From contig NZ_PCOC01000001.1 in NCBI RefSeq assembly GCF_002975205.1, positions 2,470,001 to 2,534,000 of the forward strand: a DNA stretch of 64,000 nucleotides, in the 5' to 3' direction. This document shows, piece after piece, positions 53,085 through 61,749 of this stretch (the first letter of the stretch is position 1; each line of letters starts with the position of its first letter). Both the position numbers and the translations under genes were made by a program. The DNA comes from Ochrobactrum vermis. Its GTDB lineage: Bacteria; Pseudomonadota; Alphaproteobacteria; Rhizobiales; Rhizobiaceae. Under the pieces are notes generated by a model. That model made no database searches. It worked only from the letters and a program-made list of their open reading frames with translations, and was not told the DNA's origin.

Positions 53085-54023
53085 ATGTCCACGGTCCATT
53101 TCAACAAGATCGCCCTGATCGGTATCGGCCTTATCGGTTCATCGCTGGCTCGCGTCATTCGACGCGAAAAACTGGCAGATCACATCGCCATTGCCACACG
53201 CAGCAGTGAAACACTGAAGCGTGCCGATGAATTGGGGCTCGGTGACAGCTATACGACCGATAGCGCCGAAGCTGTCAAGGATGCCGATCTGGTCATCGTG
53301 TCGGTTCCCGTCGGCTCGTCAGGAACGGTAGCACGCCAGATTGCGGCAAACCTCAAGCCCGGTGTCATCATTACCGATGTAGGCTCCACCAAGGCTTCCG
53401 TGATTGCGCAGATGCAGCCGGAGCTGCCGGGCAACGTGCATTTCATTCCCGGCCATCCTTTGGCGGGTACTGAATATTCCGGTCCCGATGCCGGTTTTGC
53501 GGAGCTCTTCACCAATCGCTGGTGCATCCTGACCCCCTTGCCCGATACGGATGAAGCAGCACTGGAAAAGCTGAGCGACTTCTGGATCGCCTGCGGTTCG
53601 CGGCTCGACCGCATGGACCCGCAGCACCACGACCTGGTGCTGGCCATCGTCTCGCATCTGCCGCACATCATCGCCTACAATATCGTCGGCACGGCAAGTG
53701 ATCTGGAACAGGTAACCAAATCGGAAGTCATCAAATATTCCGCTTCCGGTTTCCGCGACTTCACGCGCCTTGCCGCATCCGATCCGACGATGTGGCGCGA
53801 TGTCTGCCTGCACAACAAGGATGCCATCCTTGAAATGCTCGGACGCTTTTCGGAAGACCTCGCCTCGCTGCAGCGCTCGATACGCTGGGGTGACGGTGAA
53901 GCACTGTTCGATCTTTTCACGCGCACACGCGCTGTCCGGCGCGGCATCATCGATGCAGGTCAGGAAGTGGATGCGCCAGACTTCGGACGTCAGGCTGCAA
54001 CACGCACCAGTGAACAGAAGTAG
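53085..54023 (+). CDS. tyrC: Prephenate/arogenate dehydrogenase
   Basis: Oxidative decarboxylation of prephenate or arogenate to the tyrosine precursor. A 312-residue protein with the NAD(P) motif GIGLIGSSLARVIR, the TyrA signature VGSTKASVIAQM and GHPLAGTEYSGP, and the catalytic His region IVSHLPHIIAYNIV. No chorismate mutase or ACT domain is fused. Follows hisC by 4 bases. Its end runs into an octamer repeat array. Confidence 0.93.
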   Translation: MSTVHFNKIALIGIGLIGSSLARVIRREKLADHIAIATRSSETLKRADELGLGDSYTTDSAEAVKDADLVIVSVPVGSSGTVARQIAANLKPGVIITDVGSTKASVIAQMQPELPGNVHFIPGHPLAGTEYSGPDAGFAELFTNRWCILTPLPDTDEAALEKLSDFWIACGSRLDRMDPQHHDLVLAIVSHLPHIIAYNIVGTASDLEQVTKSEVIKYSASGFRDFTRLAASDPTMWRDVCLHNKDAILEMLGRFSEDLASLQRSIRWGDGEALFDLFTRTRAVRRGIIDAGQEVDAPDFGRQAATRTSEQK

Positions 54024-54033
54024 GGGCAACGGA

Positions 54034-54055
54034 AGGGCAGCAAACATACTGCCCT
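54034..54055 (+). terminator. Hairpin after tyrC
   Basis: AGGGCAG-N8-CTGCCCT, a 7-bp stem without a T run. It is formed by an octamer unit meeting an inverted octamer unit. Confidence 0.5.
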
Positions 54056-54087
54056 AATCCCTTACTGCCTTATTCCCCTACTCCCCT
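54048..54087 (-). repeat. Five tandem degenerate octamers of Brucella VNTR type (AGGGCAGT)
   Basis: Read on the minus strand: AGGGGAGT, AGGGGAAT, AAGGCAGT, AAGGGATT, AGGGCAGT, in exact 8-base register. The unit equals the octamer of the Brucella HOOF-print VNTR loci. The array ends on the stop codon of the DUF2125 gene. Confidence 0.8.
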
Positions 54088-55105
54088 ACAGAGCGGGCAG
54101 CCGCCCAAGCGGAATAAATCCGGCACTGACTTTGCCCTTGCGAACGGCAATCTCCATCACGGGATTGCCGTTTTCGTCTTTCGGCATGGCCGAGAGAGCA
54201 AACAGAACAGTCGCGATATTGCCGCCCTGCTCGGGGAATACCGTTTGACCTGCCTGTGCCAGCGATTGCGGATTGACCAACGTAAGCTTTACATCGGCAT
54301 TGATCAGCCCGTCCGCATCGACCGAAAACGGCCCCGCAACAGAAACCATGGCGCCATTCGGCATGGACAGGAATGCTTGATTGATGGTGCCGGAATGCCC
54401 GCGCAGCCGTTCGTGAAAAGGAGCGTCGCCCCTTGCGAGCAGTGTTGCGGCGTCCAACACATCGATATCCGCCACACCGTCGATTTCAGGACTGGTGGCA
54501 CTGCCAATGGCAGCCTTGGCAAGCTTCAATCCAGCAAAGCGGCCATTAATCTTCAAGGTGCCGTCCGCTTGGCTCATGCGGAAATCCATCTGCTCAAGCG
54601 TGCTGAGCGGCTCCGTCGTCGTGGTTTCGGTGCGAAGGCCAACCGCGACCTCACGTGCCGCCAGTTCGATTTCGGTCGGGAACGGACGGGCCAGCCGAGT
54701 GTTGGAGGTAAACTTGCTCCAGTTGACTTCGAGCGGCTCCAGCCCCGGAAACTCGATGAAGGCGGGTCCAGTCAAGTCATTCGACAGGGAACGTGGCGCA
54801 TAGACCGGAGATCCCGAAGTGAAACGCCCGGCGCGGAAAGACATACCCTCGGAGGGACGCTGCCAGGAAATGCTGTCACAGACGACATTGACGCGCAACG
54901 GATAACCGCCCATGCGCAGGTCCTCGCATTTCACGCCGACACCTTGGGCAGCAAGCTTGGCCATGTCGGCCTTGGCTCGCGCCTCCAGCCTGTTTGCGAT
55001 GTAGAACCAGCCCGCCGTATAACCAGCGATCAAGACAACCAGAATGAGGATAAGCGCTATGGGACGCTTTCTGGCTTTCGGTGCGTTCATTCCTGTGTGC
55101 GCCAT
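54086..55105 (-). CDS. DUF2125 family envelope protein
   Basis: A 339-residue protein with an N-terminal signal-anchor (PIALILILVVLIAGYTAGWFY) and a long beta-rich extracytoplasmic region. DUF2125 features: CEDLRMGGYPLRVNVVCDSI with paired Cys and the C-terminal GKVSAGFIPLGRLPAL. Confined to alphaproteobacteria; function unknown, though its layout resembles AsmA/LptC-like lipid-handling proteins (inference). Its stop codon lies within the octamer repeat. Confidence 0.9.
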   Translation of the reverse strand: MAHTGMNAPKARKRPIALILILVVLIAGYTAGWFYIANRLEARAKADMAKLAAQGVGVKCEDLRMGGYPLRVNVVCDSISWQRPSEGMSFRAGRFTSGSPVYAPRSLSNDLTGPAFIEFPGLEPLEVNWSKFTSNTRLARPFPTEIELAAREVAVGLRTETTTTEPLSTLEQMDFRMSQADGTLKINGRFAGLKLAKAAIGSATSPEIDGVADIDVLDAATLLARGDAPFHERLRGHSGTINQAFLSMPNGAMVSVAGPFSVDADGLINADVKLTLVNPQSLAQAGQTVFPEQGGNIATVLFALSAMPKDENGNPVMEIAVRKGKVSAGFIPLGRLPAL

Positions 55106-55305
55106 TTCAAAAGCCTTACATTAATCAGACGGTTGTTTCGAAGAGCCTCGCTCCCGGTTCAGAACGATTATTCCAACCCCGTTGTGTTTGCTCCTCCCGA
55201 CTGTTGGCCATATTATGGCAGGAATGTGCCTTGTGAAGCGATGAAGAAGAAAAATCGAGGGATATCCGTTGATTACCAGTGGAAATCGGCGTTCACTAAA
55301 TCATT

Positions 55306-55896
55306 ATGGACACCCTCATGACCACACGCCTCGATGACAGACGAATGAATGATTTCTGGGTTTTCGGCTATGGGTCGCTGATGTGGCGGCCGGGCTTTGC
55401 GCATGTCGAAACCGTCCGTGCCCGTCTTTATGGCTACAGACGCAGCCTGTGCATCTATTCGCATGTTCATCGCGGAACACCGGACCATCCGGGCCTTGTT
55501 CTGGGACTGGACGCCGGCGGCTCATGCCTCGGCATTGCTTTTCGCGTACCCGGCGATATGACTGGCGAAGTGATAACCTATCTGCGCGAACGGGAAATGT
55601 CGAACCAGGTTTACCACGAAAAGCATCTTCGCCTACGTCTTGCCGACGGACGCGATGTCGATGCGGTTACCTATGTCGCGGACCGGCGCCACATACAATA
55701 TGCCGGATCGCTTTCAGCCGAGAATGCAGCGGCAATCGTCGCATCCGCGCGCGGCGATTCCGGTGCCAATGTGGATTACGTTGCCAATACGCTCCAGCAT
55801 CTGCGCAATATGCGTGTGCGCGATCACTGGCTGGAGCATGTCAACGATCTCATTCATCGTAATACTCAACGGCAATCGAACGATTCGACCGGCTGA
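55306..55896 (+). CDS. Glutathione-specific gamma-glutamylcyclotransferase (ChaC-like)
   Basis: Splits glutathione to 5-oxoproline and Cys-Gly in the cytoplasm. A 196-residue protein with the substrate loop FGYGSLMWRPGF at the N-terminus and the catalytic Glu in LREREMSNQVYHEK. ChaC family length is about 180-230. Three in-frame ATGs (55306, 55318, 55345) are possible; none has a strong ribosome-binding site. Unpaired neighbours: DUF2125 divergent, yggT downstream. Confidence 0.9.
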   Translation: MDTLMTTRLDDRRMNDFWVFGYGSLMWRPGFAHVETVRARLYGYRRSLCIYSHVHRGTPDHPGLVLGLDAGGSCLGIAFRVPGDMTGEVITYLREREMSNQVYHEKHLRLRLADGRDVDAVTYVADRRHIQYAGSLSAENAAAIVASARGDSGANVDYVANTLQHLRNMRVRDHWLEHVNDLIHRNTQRQSNDSTG

Positions 55897-55998
55897 AAAT
55901 ACGCTCAGTGCTTCCCAAAAAATCCACGCCTGCGCGCTCAGCCCTTGTTCTTGCCCCATGCAACCGCTACATCTCGGCCAATTGCCAAGGAGGCCTCC

Positions 55999-56289
55999 AT
56001 GATCGCATTGTTCCGCACCATTGATTTGGCGCTCGATATCTACACCTATATCATTATTGCGAGTGCTATCTTCTCATGGCTCTATGCGTTCAATGTCGTT
56101 AATTCCGGCAACCGCTTCGTGGCCTCAATCGGTGAGTTTCTCTACAAGGTGACAGAACCCGTCTTGCGTCCGATCCGCAATATTCTGCCCAATCTTGGCG
56201 GCATTGATATTTCACCGATCATCCTGCTGTTGATCATCTTCTTCGTCCGTCAGTTCATGTGGACAACGCTGCTGCCGCTTTTCCTGTAA
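55999..56289 (+). CDS. YggT family membrane protein
   Basis: A 96-residue protein with two YggT-type hydrophobic segments ([16 protein letters not shown] and [16 protein letters not shown]) around the conserved [20 protein letters not shown]. Relatives are linked to osmotic tolerance and, in some bacteria, to cell division or thylakoid organisation; role here unknown. AAGGAGG lies 5 bases before ATG at 55999, which decides the start. Confidence 0.93.
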   Translation: MIALFRTIDLALDIYTYIIIASAIFSWLYAFNVVNSGNRFVASIGEFLYKVTEPVLRPIRNILPNLGGIDISPIILLLIIFFVRQFMWTTLLPLFL

Positions 56290-56315
56290 GCGTACACGAC
56301 TGTTCACAAGCCCAT

Positions 56316-56353
56316 AAACAAAAGCGCCCGGACATCGCCGGGCGCTTTTGTTT
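56316..56353. terminator. Bidirectional intrinsic terminator between yggT and ppa
   Basis: AAACAAAAGCGCCCGG and CCGGGCGCTTTTGTTT form a perfect 16-bp stem, A-rich on the left and T-rich on the right, so it serves both converging genes. Confidence 0.95.
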
Positions 56354-56376
56354 TAGGCTGATCGGAGAGCTATCGC

Positions 56377-56907
56377 TTACTTGCCCTTGGCGCGTTCGAT
56401 AGCTTCGACGATGAACTTGCGTGCGTAATCTTCGTCACCCCAGTCACCGATCTTGACCCACTTGCCGGGTTCCAGATCCTTGTAGTGTTCGAAGAAGTGC
56501 GCGATCTGCTTCAGAGTGATCTCCGGCATATCGGTATAGTCGTGGATCTTCTCGTAGCGGCGCGTCAGGTGCGGTGACGGAACTGCGATGATCTTCTCGT
56601 CCTTGCCGGAATTGTCTTCCATGACCAGAACGCCAATCGGGCGAACATTGATCACGCAGCCGGGAACCAGCGGACGGGTGTTGCAGACGAGAACGTCAAT
56701 CGGATCGCCATCTTCCGAAAGCGTATGCGGCACGAAGCCGTAATTGCCCGGATAGGTCATTGGCGTGTAGAGGAAGCGGTCGACGATGAGGGCGCCGGCC
56801 TTCTTGTCCATCTCGTACTTGATCGGCTGGCCGCCGACAGGCACTTCAATGATGACGTTGACGTCTTCAGGAGGATTGGAGCCGATGGAGATGGCATCAA
56901 TATTCAT
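56377..56907 (-). CDS. ppa: Inorganic pyrophosphatase
   Basis: Hydrolyses pyrophosphate to drive biosynthesis. A 176-residue family I enzyme with the signature [11 protein letters not shown] (metal-binding Asp residues), [18 protein letters not shown] at the start and the [15 protein letters not shown] tail. Length is normal for a bacterial hexameric PPase. Confidence 0.97.
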   Translation of the reverse strand: MNIDAISIGSNPPEDVNVIIEVPVGGQPIKYEMDKKAGALIVDRFLYTPMTYPGNYGFVPHTLSEDGDPIDVLVCNTRPLVPGCVINVRPIGVLVMEDNSGKDEKIIAVPSPHLTRRYEKIHDYTDMPEITLKQIAHFFEHYKDLEPGKWVKIGDWGDEDYARKFIVEAIERAKGK

Positions 56908-57045
56908 GATGTGTCCTTTCGTGTCGGGCTCTGATAACGGGTTTCAAGGTTGCGTGCAAGAAAAACGAAAGTTCTAGAAAACGCGGCGAATTGTCGTTCT
57001 CGCAACGCAATTGAACGTGATCAGGCCGTTAACATGCTGTGAAGG

Positions 57046-57828
57046 TTAAGCGCCGAGCTCGTTCAGTCTTTGAACGGCAGTCGGTGGCATGGGTGGTGGA
57101 TTAGGATCGCGGCTGGCGGCGACCAGAAATTCGTCGCAAGCCGCTTCGGTCGTTTCGATCAGTCGTTTGAGGAATTCTTCCTTCGGAAGGCCCGGCGGAA
57201 TAGGCGGCAGAATACGGGCGCGAACGGTTCCGGGATAGCGCAGGAACTTGCGGCGCGGCCAGTAGAGACCTGCATTATGTGCAATCGGCACAACCGGCAG
57301 ATTGAGCGCTTCGTAGAGGTGGACGATGCCGTATTTGTACTGTGGTGGAGCGCCCGGCGCCCGGCGCGTTCCTTCGGGATAGATGAGAATCTGTCGACCT
57401 TCCGTGATCGCCTTTTCCGCTCCCTTGGTGATGGAATGCAGTGCCTTGACGCGAGAACCGCGATCGACCGGTATCATCTGCATCTTGGCGATATACCAGC
57501 CGAAAAGCGGAATACGCATCAGTTCCCGCTTCAGGATCAGCACGGGATCATCAAGATAAGGCAGGAAAGCGTAGGTGTCCCAGGCAGACTGGTGCTTGGG
57601 TGCACAGATATAAGCGCCTTCGGGAATGTTCTCCAATCCCTCGACCACATAGTCGGTGCCCACGATATGCTTCTGGAGCCAGAGATTGACCCGTGCCCAC
57701 AGCTTCGGCACGATCCAGGCCTTCTTGCGGGGCAGCAGAAAATAGAAAGGCGTATAGACGATCATCTGAACCAGTGTGCAGATATAAAACGCCGCATTGA
57801 ACACGATTGAGCGCAGATAGAGAAGCAT
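57046..57828 (-). CDS. plsC: 1-acyl-sn-glycerol-3-phosphate acyltransferase
   Basis: Adds the second acyl chain to make phosphatidic acid at the inner membrane. A 260-residue protein: an N-terminal membrane helix (VFNAAFYICTLVQMIVYTPF), catalytic H-x4-D in KHQSAWDTY, then the glycerophosphate motif YPEGTRRAPG. Downstream of ftsE-ftsX-ydcF on the same strand. Confidence 0.95.
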   Translation of the reverse strand: MLLYLRSIVFNAAFYICTLVQMIVYTPFYFLLPRKKAWIVPKLWARVNLWLQKHIVGTDYVVEGLENIPEGAYICAPKHQSAWDTYAFLPYLDDPVLILKRELMRIPLFGWYIAKMQMIPVDRGSRVKALHSITKGAEKAITEGRQILIYPEGTRRAPGAPPQYKYGIVHLYEALNLPVVPIAHNAGLYWPRRKFLRYPGTVRARILPPIPPGLPKEEFLKRLIETTEAACDEFLVAASRDPNPPPMPPTAVQRLNELGA

Positions 57829-57979
57829 CTGTCGGCGGAGACCCTGGCTAAAGCATTCTCGCTCCCGGCTGGCGGGAAACGATCACGCGCAAATTCTGGA
57901 CTTTCTTCAGAAAGTGACGGCACCGATATATCAGGAAGATCGGCCATTTCCATCAGGAAATTGTAATCCGGCAGCGAGA

Positions 57980-58888
57980 TCAGCTCTCGGTCGTTGCGCT
58001 GTGCTCAGGCTGCGTTCCAAACAGTTCGGTCGTACCCACGCGAACGGCCGCTCCGAGATACTTCACATATTCGATGAAGAGCACACGCAATGTGTCGCCT
58101 TCCGCAACCCAGCTATGTTCGCGGCGCTCCCCATTCACCACCGGATAGGGAATGAATTCCACATCCTTCATGCGATAGGACATTTCCAGCGTGCTGCGCG
58201 GGATGTGATAGTTGTTGGTGACCAGGATCACACGGCGATAATTGTTGCTCCGGATCCAACGTTCGCTTTCGGTCGCGTTGCCGATGGTGTTGAGTGCCGA
58301 CCGATCGAGATCGACGCAGCAGTCAAACAGGCTCTGGTCGGCATGCGTGGCACGTTGCAGCGCTTTTTCGTTGGTCGCCGGATGAACACCGCTGATCAAA
58401 AGACGCTTTCCGCGCTTGTCCTTGAGGAGGTCGACCGCCGCCTGAATTCTGGACTGGCCGCCAGTCAGGACGATGATCGCATCGGCAGGCTCGTCAATGA
58501 CCGGAGGCTGCATCCTGGTGACCTTTTCGCCGAACGCGACGAAGCCGACGAGAAACGCCAGAAGGATAACAAACAAGACGATGGAAACAGGTTGAAAACG
58601 TCTGAACATGCGCATCATGACAGACCATAGGAAATTGCCGGACGCAAGTGCAAAGGATTGCAGGGGAACGTCGTTCCGGCTACGGCGCCAGACCACATCT
58701 CCCGTGGAAAATCCGTTCGCTGTCTGTCTCTGTGCCACTGCATCGTCACTCGACCGGTTCCCGCCCGATAGCGCTTGCGGGATTCGCGTACCATCTCTTC
58801 TTCCATCATAGCCAGCATTGCGGCGAGAAGTCGGAGACGTAGCCGAAAATCTTGTCCTGAAAGCACCTGTATCGGAGAAGGTTCTCAT
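57980..58888 (-). CDS. YdcF-like (DUF218) membrane protein
   Basis: The DUF218 core (about residues 135-290) has DAIIVLTGGQSRIQAAVDLL, GVHPATNE and VILVTNNYHIPRS, after one transmembrane helix (SIVLFVILLAFLVGFVAFG). Relatives (ElyC/SanA) act in envelope integrity. The start is debated: ATG at 58888 overlaps the ftsX stop as ATGA and adds a 90-residue Arg/Ser-rich tail; ATG at 58618 gives a 212-residue protein of usual size but with no ribosome-binding site. The overlap favours the longer form. Confidence 0.8.
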   Translation of the reverse strand: MRTFSDTGAFRTRFSATSPTSRRNAGYDGRRDGTRIPQALSGGNRSSDDAVAQRQTANGFSTGDVVWRRSRNDVPLQSFALASGNFLWSVMMRMFRRFQPVSIVLFVILLAFLVGFVAFGEKVTRMQPPVIDEPADAIIVLTGGQSRIQAAVDLLKDKRGKRLLISGVHPATNEKALQRATHADQSLFDCCVDLDRSALNTIGNATESERWIRSNNYRRVILVTNNYHIPRSTLEMSYRMKDVEFIPYPVVNGERREHSWVAEGDTLRVLFIEYVKYLGAAVRVGTTELFGTQPEHSATTES

Positions 58889-59928
58889 TCGGAACGCACT
58901 CCCGGACCGTCCATGGTAGCAAGTTGGCGGATCACCGTCAGGCGGCTGGTCAGCATGGTCAGGAAACTGACCAGAATGATGATGACCGCAGCCCCGATAT
59001 AACCGTCACGCCCAATGGCGAAATTGCCGAACAGAGCCGCTGCCTGGTCGCCTTCGGGTGTCGCCATGCGGCTCGATGCCCACCAGGAAAAGATCAGGAA
59101 GACCAGCATTGCCGCCGCTCCTCCACATAGCGCACCCTTCAATGCGGTGCGAAAGAAATGCCATTCGAACTCGCGTGCTACAAATTTCGATTCCGCGCCG
59201 ATGAAATGCAGCACTTCGATAATGTGCCCGTTGCCTGACATTGCGCCGCGTGTAGCAAAGATCACAGTCAAGACGGTCGCGGCAACCACAAGCGAGAGAA
59301 CGCCCGTGCCAACGAACACCGTCGTATGCGCCATGGAGACAAGACGGTCGACCCATGTGCGATGATCGTCGAAGGACGCAGCCGGAATGGCGCGTGTGAT
59401 TTCAGCGCGCATGGTTTCAAAATCAGGCGGTGCATTTTCATCGATCGTGACGACGACAAGACGCGGCACGGGGAGTTCATCGATATTGAGACCACTGCCG
59501 AGCCATGGTTCGAGAAGCCGCGCGGTCGCATCCTTGTCGACAATATTTGTGCTTTTCACACCGGCAAAACCGCGTGCGATCTCGCTCGCCTGAGCCAGAG
59601 CCTCTTCCATGTCCTGTCCGTCGACAGGTCGGATCTGGATAGTGGCTTCGCGGGCAATCTGGCTCTGCCAGGCGGCAGCCGAGGCACGAACGAGTGTCAC
59701 ACCTCCCATCGTCAGACATGCCAGAAAGGTCATGATGGCGATAACAATGACGAGTGCGGTACCCGTAACGCTGCCATCGGGAACGATGGGACTTGGTCCC
59801 TGACGTTTCCGACGCTTGCCGATACGGACGAGCACCATATCCTTGAGGTCTTCAAGACGGACCCGAATATCATCCAGCGTGCGCTGACAGGCCTTCCTTG
59901 CATCAATCATAGATGTCGAGCCGCCCAT
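58885..59928 (-). CDS. ftsX: Cell division protein FtsX (ABC transporter permease-like)
   Basis: Membrane partner of FtsE in the divisome; the pair activates peptidoglycan hydrolases at the septum. A 347-residue protein: cytoplasmic N-terminus, helix 1 (GTALVIVIAIMTFLACLTM), an extracytoplasmic domain (about 85-205) and three C-terminal helices. Its start overlaps the ftsE end; an ATG at 59910 is an alternative. Overlaps the ydcF start by 4 bases. Confidence 0.92.
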   Translation of the reverse strand: MGGSTSMIDARKACQRTLDDIRVRLEDLKDMVLVRIGKRRKRQGPSPIVPDGSVTGTALVIVIAIMTFLACLTMGGVTLVRASAAAWQSQIAREATIQIRPVDGQDMEEALAQASEIARGFAGVKSTNIVDKDATARLLEPWLGSGLNIDELPVPRLVVVTIDENAPPDFETMRAEITRAIPAASFDDHRTWVDRLVSMAHTTVFVGTGVLSLVVAATVLTVIFATRGAMSGNGHIIEVLHFIGAESKFVAREFEWHFFRTALKGALCGGAAAMLVFLIFSWWASSRMATPEGDQAAALFGNFAIGRDGYIGAAVIIILVSFLTMLTSRLTVIRQLATMDGPGVRSE

Positions 59929-60562
59929 GTTCGAGGATCATGCGCCGCGCATCGACCTGATCCATCAGGGAAAGGTCGTGGGTCGCGATGATAACAGCCG
60001 TGCCCGAACGGTTCAGCTCGGTGAAAAGGCGCAGGAGGCGCTTTGCGAGCGGTGGATCGACATTGCCGGTCGGTTCGTCAGCCAGAAGCAGTTCCGGCTG
60101 ATCGATCAGCGCACGCGCAATTGCGGCACGCTGCTTTTCCCCGCCCGAAAGAACCGGCGGCAGTACATTCATGCGATCGCCGAGCCCAACCCAATGCAGA
60201 AGCTCCTCCACCTCATGGCGGTAGGTTACCTCCTCCTTCCCGCGCACCCGCAGCGGAAGAGCCACATTCTCATAAGTTGTCATATGGTCAAGCAGGCGAA
60301 AATCCTGAAACACAATACCGATACGGCGGCGCAAAAGCGGAATTTCGGCATGATTGAGCCGTGCAACGTCCTTGCCGAAAATATTGATAAGACCGCGCGT
60401 CGGCTTCAGCGCCATGAAGAGAAGGCGCATAAGCGAAGTCTTTCCTGCCCCGGAAGGGCCGGTCAGAAACTGGAATGAACGCGGCGGAATATGGAAACTG
60501 ACATCGCGCAGGATCTCAGGACCCATTCCATATCGCAGGCCGACATTCTCAAAACGTATCAC
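59903..60562 (-). CDS. ftsE: Cell division ATP-binding protein FtsE
   Basis: ATPase of the FtsEX complex. A 219-residue ABC protein with Walker A GPSGAGKTSL, signature LSGGEKQRAAIARAL, Walker B ELLLADEPTGNVD and the switch His in ATHDLSL. First gene of ftsE-ftsX-ydcF. A CtrA-type box lies 80-95 bases upstream, fitting cell-cycle control. Confidence 0.97.
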   Translation of the reverse strand: MIRFENVGLRYGMGPEILRDVSFHIPPRSFQFLTGPSGAGKTSLMRLLFMALKPTRGLINIFGKDVARLNHAEIPLLRRRIGIVFQDFRLLDHMTTYENVALPLRVRGKEEVTYRHEVEELLHWVGLGDRMNVLPPVLSGGEKQRAAIARALIDQPELLLADEPTGNVDPPLAKRLLRLFTELNRSGTAVIIATHDLSLMDQVDARRMILEHGRLDIYD

Positions 60563-60642
60563 CGGCTGTTTCTCTTAAATTGTCCGTGCGTTTGAAGACG
60601 AACGGATGACATCGATATCAGATCGACCTTTATCCTCTATGG

Positions 60643-60657
60643 TTAATGTTGCGTTAA
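60643..60657. promoter_or_regulatory. CtrA-type box between ftsE and the DUF3426-like gene
   Basis: TTAA-TGTTGCG-TTAA, preceded by ATGG so that the complement of TTAACCAT is also present. A second separate TTAACCAT lies at 60712-60719. Both between divergent genes. Confidence 0.65.
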
Positions 60658-60777
60658 TTCCGCCCGAACGAGCCGTAAAAAATGCGTGACCGTTGCTGCA
60701 GCCATGAAGCATTAACCATTATGAGCCAGTGTGTGGCACCAGTCGAAGGGGCGAAAAGCGCAAAGGAAGATGACGTC

Positions 60778-61410
60778 ATGATGGCGAAACAACCATCGAC
60801 AGCGCAGATTTCGCGGATGCCTTCGCGTGGACAACCTCCTGCAGCTTGGTTTGCTTCCAATGCCGGGCCGATTGAGGATGCTGAATTCGAAACCATCGCT
60901 CCAGCCTCGTCACGCCAAAAATCGTTCTCGCTCAGCATTTCGGAAAAGCTGTTTTTCACACGAAAACTTGCGTCTGAAACACGTCTCGCCAGCGAATGGC
61001 CGGGATTCGGATATTGGGTTTTCGTCGCTCTTTGCGCGACAACCGTTTTCTGGGTAGCTGGCGGATATACGCTGCTTGCCGACAGGAGGCCCGCACTCTT
61101 CGTCGGACAGCCGGCACTGCCGCTCATTTCAGCGCTTCAGCTCACAGAGCTGAAAACCAGTGTCGGAATACGTGACAAGAGCGACGTTTTGAGTGTCGCT
61201 GGACGCATCCAGAACAACACAACCGAAGAACGCGCCGCGCCACCGCTGATCGTCACGATTATCTATAGCGACGGCAGCAAACGTGAACGTCCTCTGGCTT
61301 CAGGCGAAGCCATGCTAAAACCAGGTGGATATATCGACTTCGAAACAATGTTACCGGCTCTGCGCGGCACAATCGAAAAAGTCGATGTCCGGCTGGCCGG
61401 CCTGGCCTGA
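60778..61410 (+). CDS. DUF3426-like single-pass membrane protein
   Basis: A 210-residue protein: Ser/Arg-rich N-terminal region, one transmembrane helix (YWVFVALCATTVFWVAGGY, about residues 75-93), and a C-terminal Ig-like beta domain (VLSVAGRIQNNTTEERAAPP to the end) like that of DUF3426 proteins. Those normally begin with an MJ0042 zinc ribbon (CPxC), which is absent here even in the open frame upstream. Start chosen for AAAGGAAG 7 bases before ATG; 60721 is an alternative. Divergent from ftsE, the usual place for this family in Rhizobiales. Confidence 0.75.
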   Translation: MMAKQPSTAQISRMPSRGQPPAAWFASNAGPIEDAEFETIAPASSRQKSFSLSISEKLFFTRKLASETRLASEWPGFGYWVFVALCATTVFWVAGGYTLLADRRPALFVGQPALPLISALQLTELKTSVGIRDKSDVLSVAGRIQNNTTEERAAPPLIVTIIYSDGSKRERPLASGEAMLKPGGYIDFETMLPALRGTIEKVDVRLAGLA

Positions 61411-61467
61411 TGCGTAGATTCAATAAGTTAGAGCGACCTTTGTGCGTCCAAATGAACGCACGGTGCT

Positions 61468-61749
61468 CTATTGCCAGCAACCCAGATTACGACCCTTGAG
61501 ATTGTGCGCATCAATATCGACCACGAGACGCGGGTCTTCACGCAAAAGAACCAGCGTCGTGCGCTGCTTGAGATCGATTTTCTGCCAGCCTGTGCATTCG
61601 GTCGGCATAGGGGTGGTGTCGATCTTCACCTTCTCCGTCCATGCCGTCGCTGTGCAACCCGACAGGGCTGCAATAATCGGAAAGACTTTGACGGCCCCCA
61701 AAACAAGCCTTTGCGCTTTCGTCCCAGGATGAGTGTTCAAGGCTGACAA
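61468..61749 (-). CDS. Small lipoprotein of unknown function
   Basis: Up to 93 residues with a lipobox ALSGC, then TATAWTEKVKIDTTPMPTEC and a C-terminus ending NLKGRNLGCWQ; two Cys may form a disulfide. No ATG precedes the signal: either TTG at 61749 or TTG at 61701 (AAAGG 6 bases upstream) must start it, the latter giving 77 residues. The conserved lipobox and the Cys pair argue that it is real. Confidence 0.6.
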   Translation of the reverse strand: MSALNTHPGTKAQRLVLGAVKVFPIIAALSGCTATAWTEKVKIDTTPMPTECTGWQKIDLKQRTTLVLLREDPRLVVDIDAHNLKGRNLGCWQ

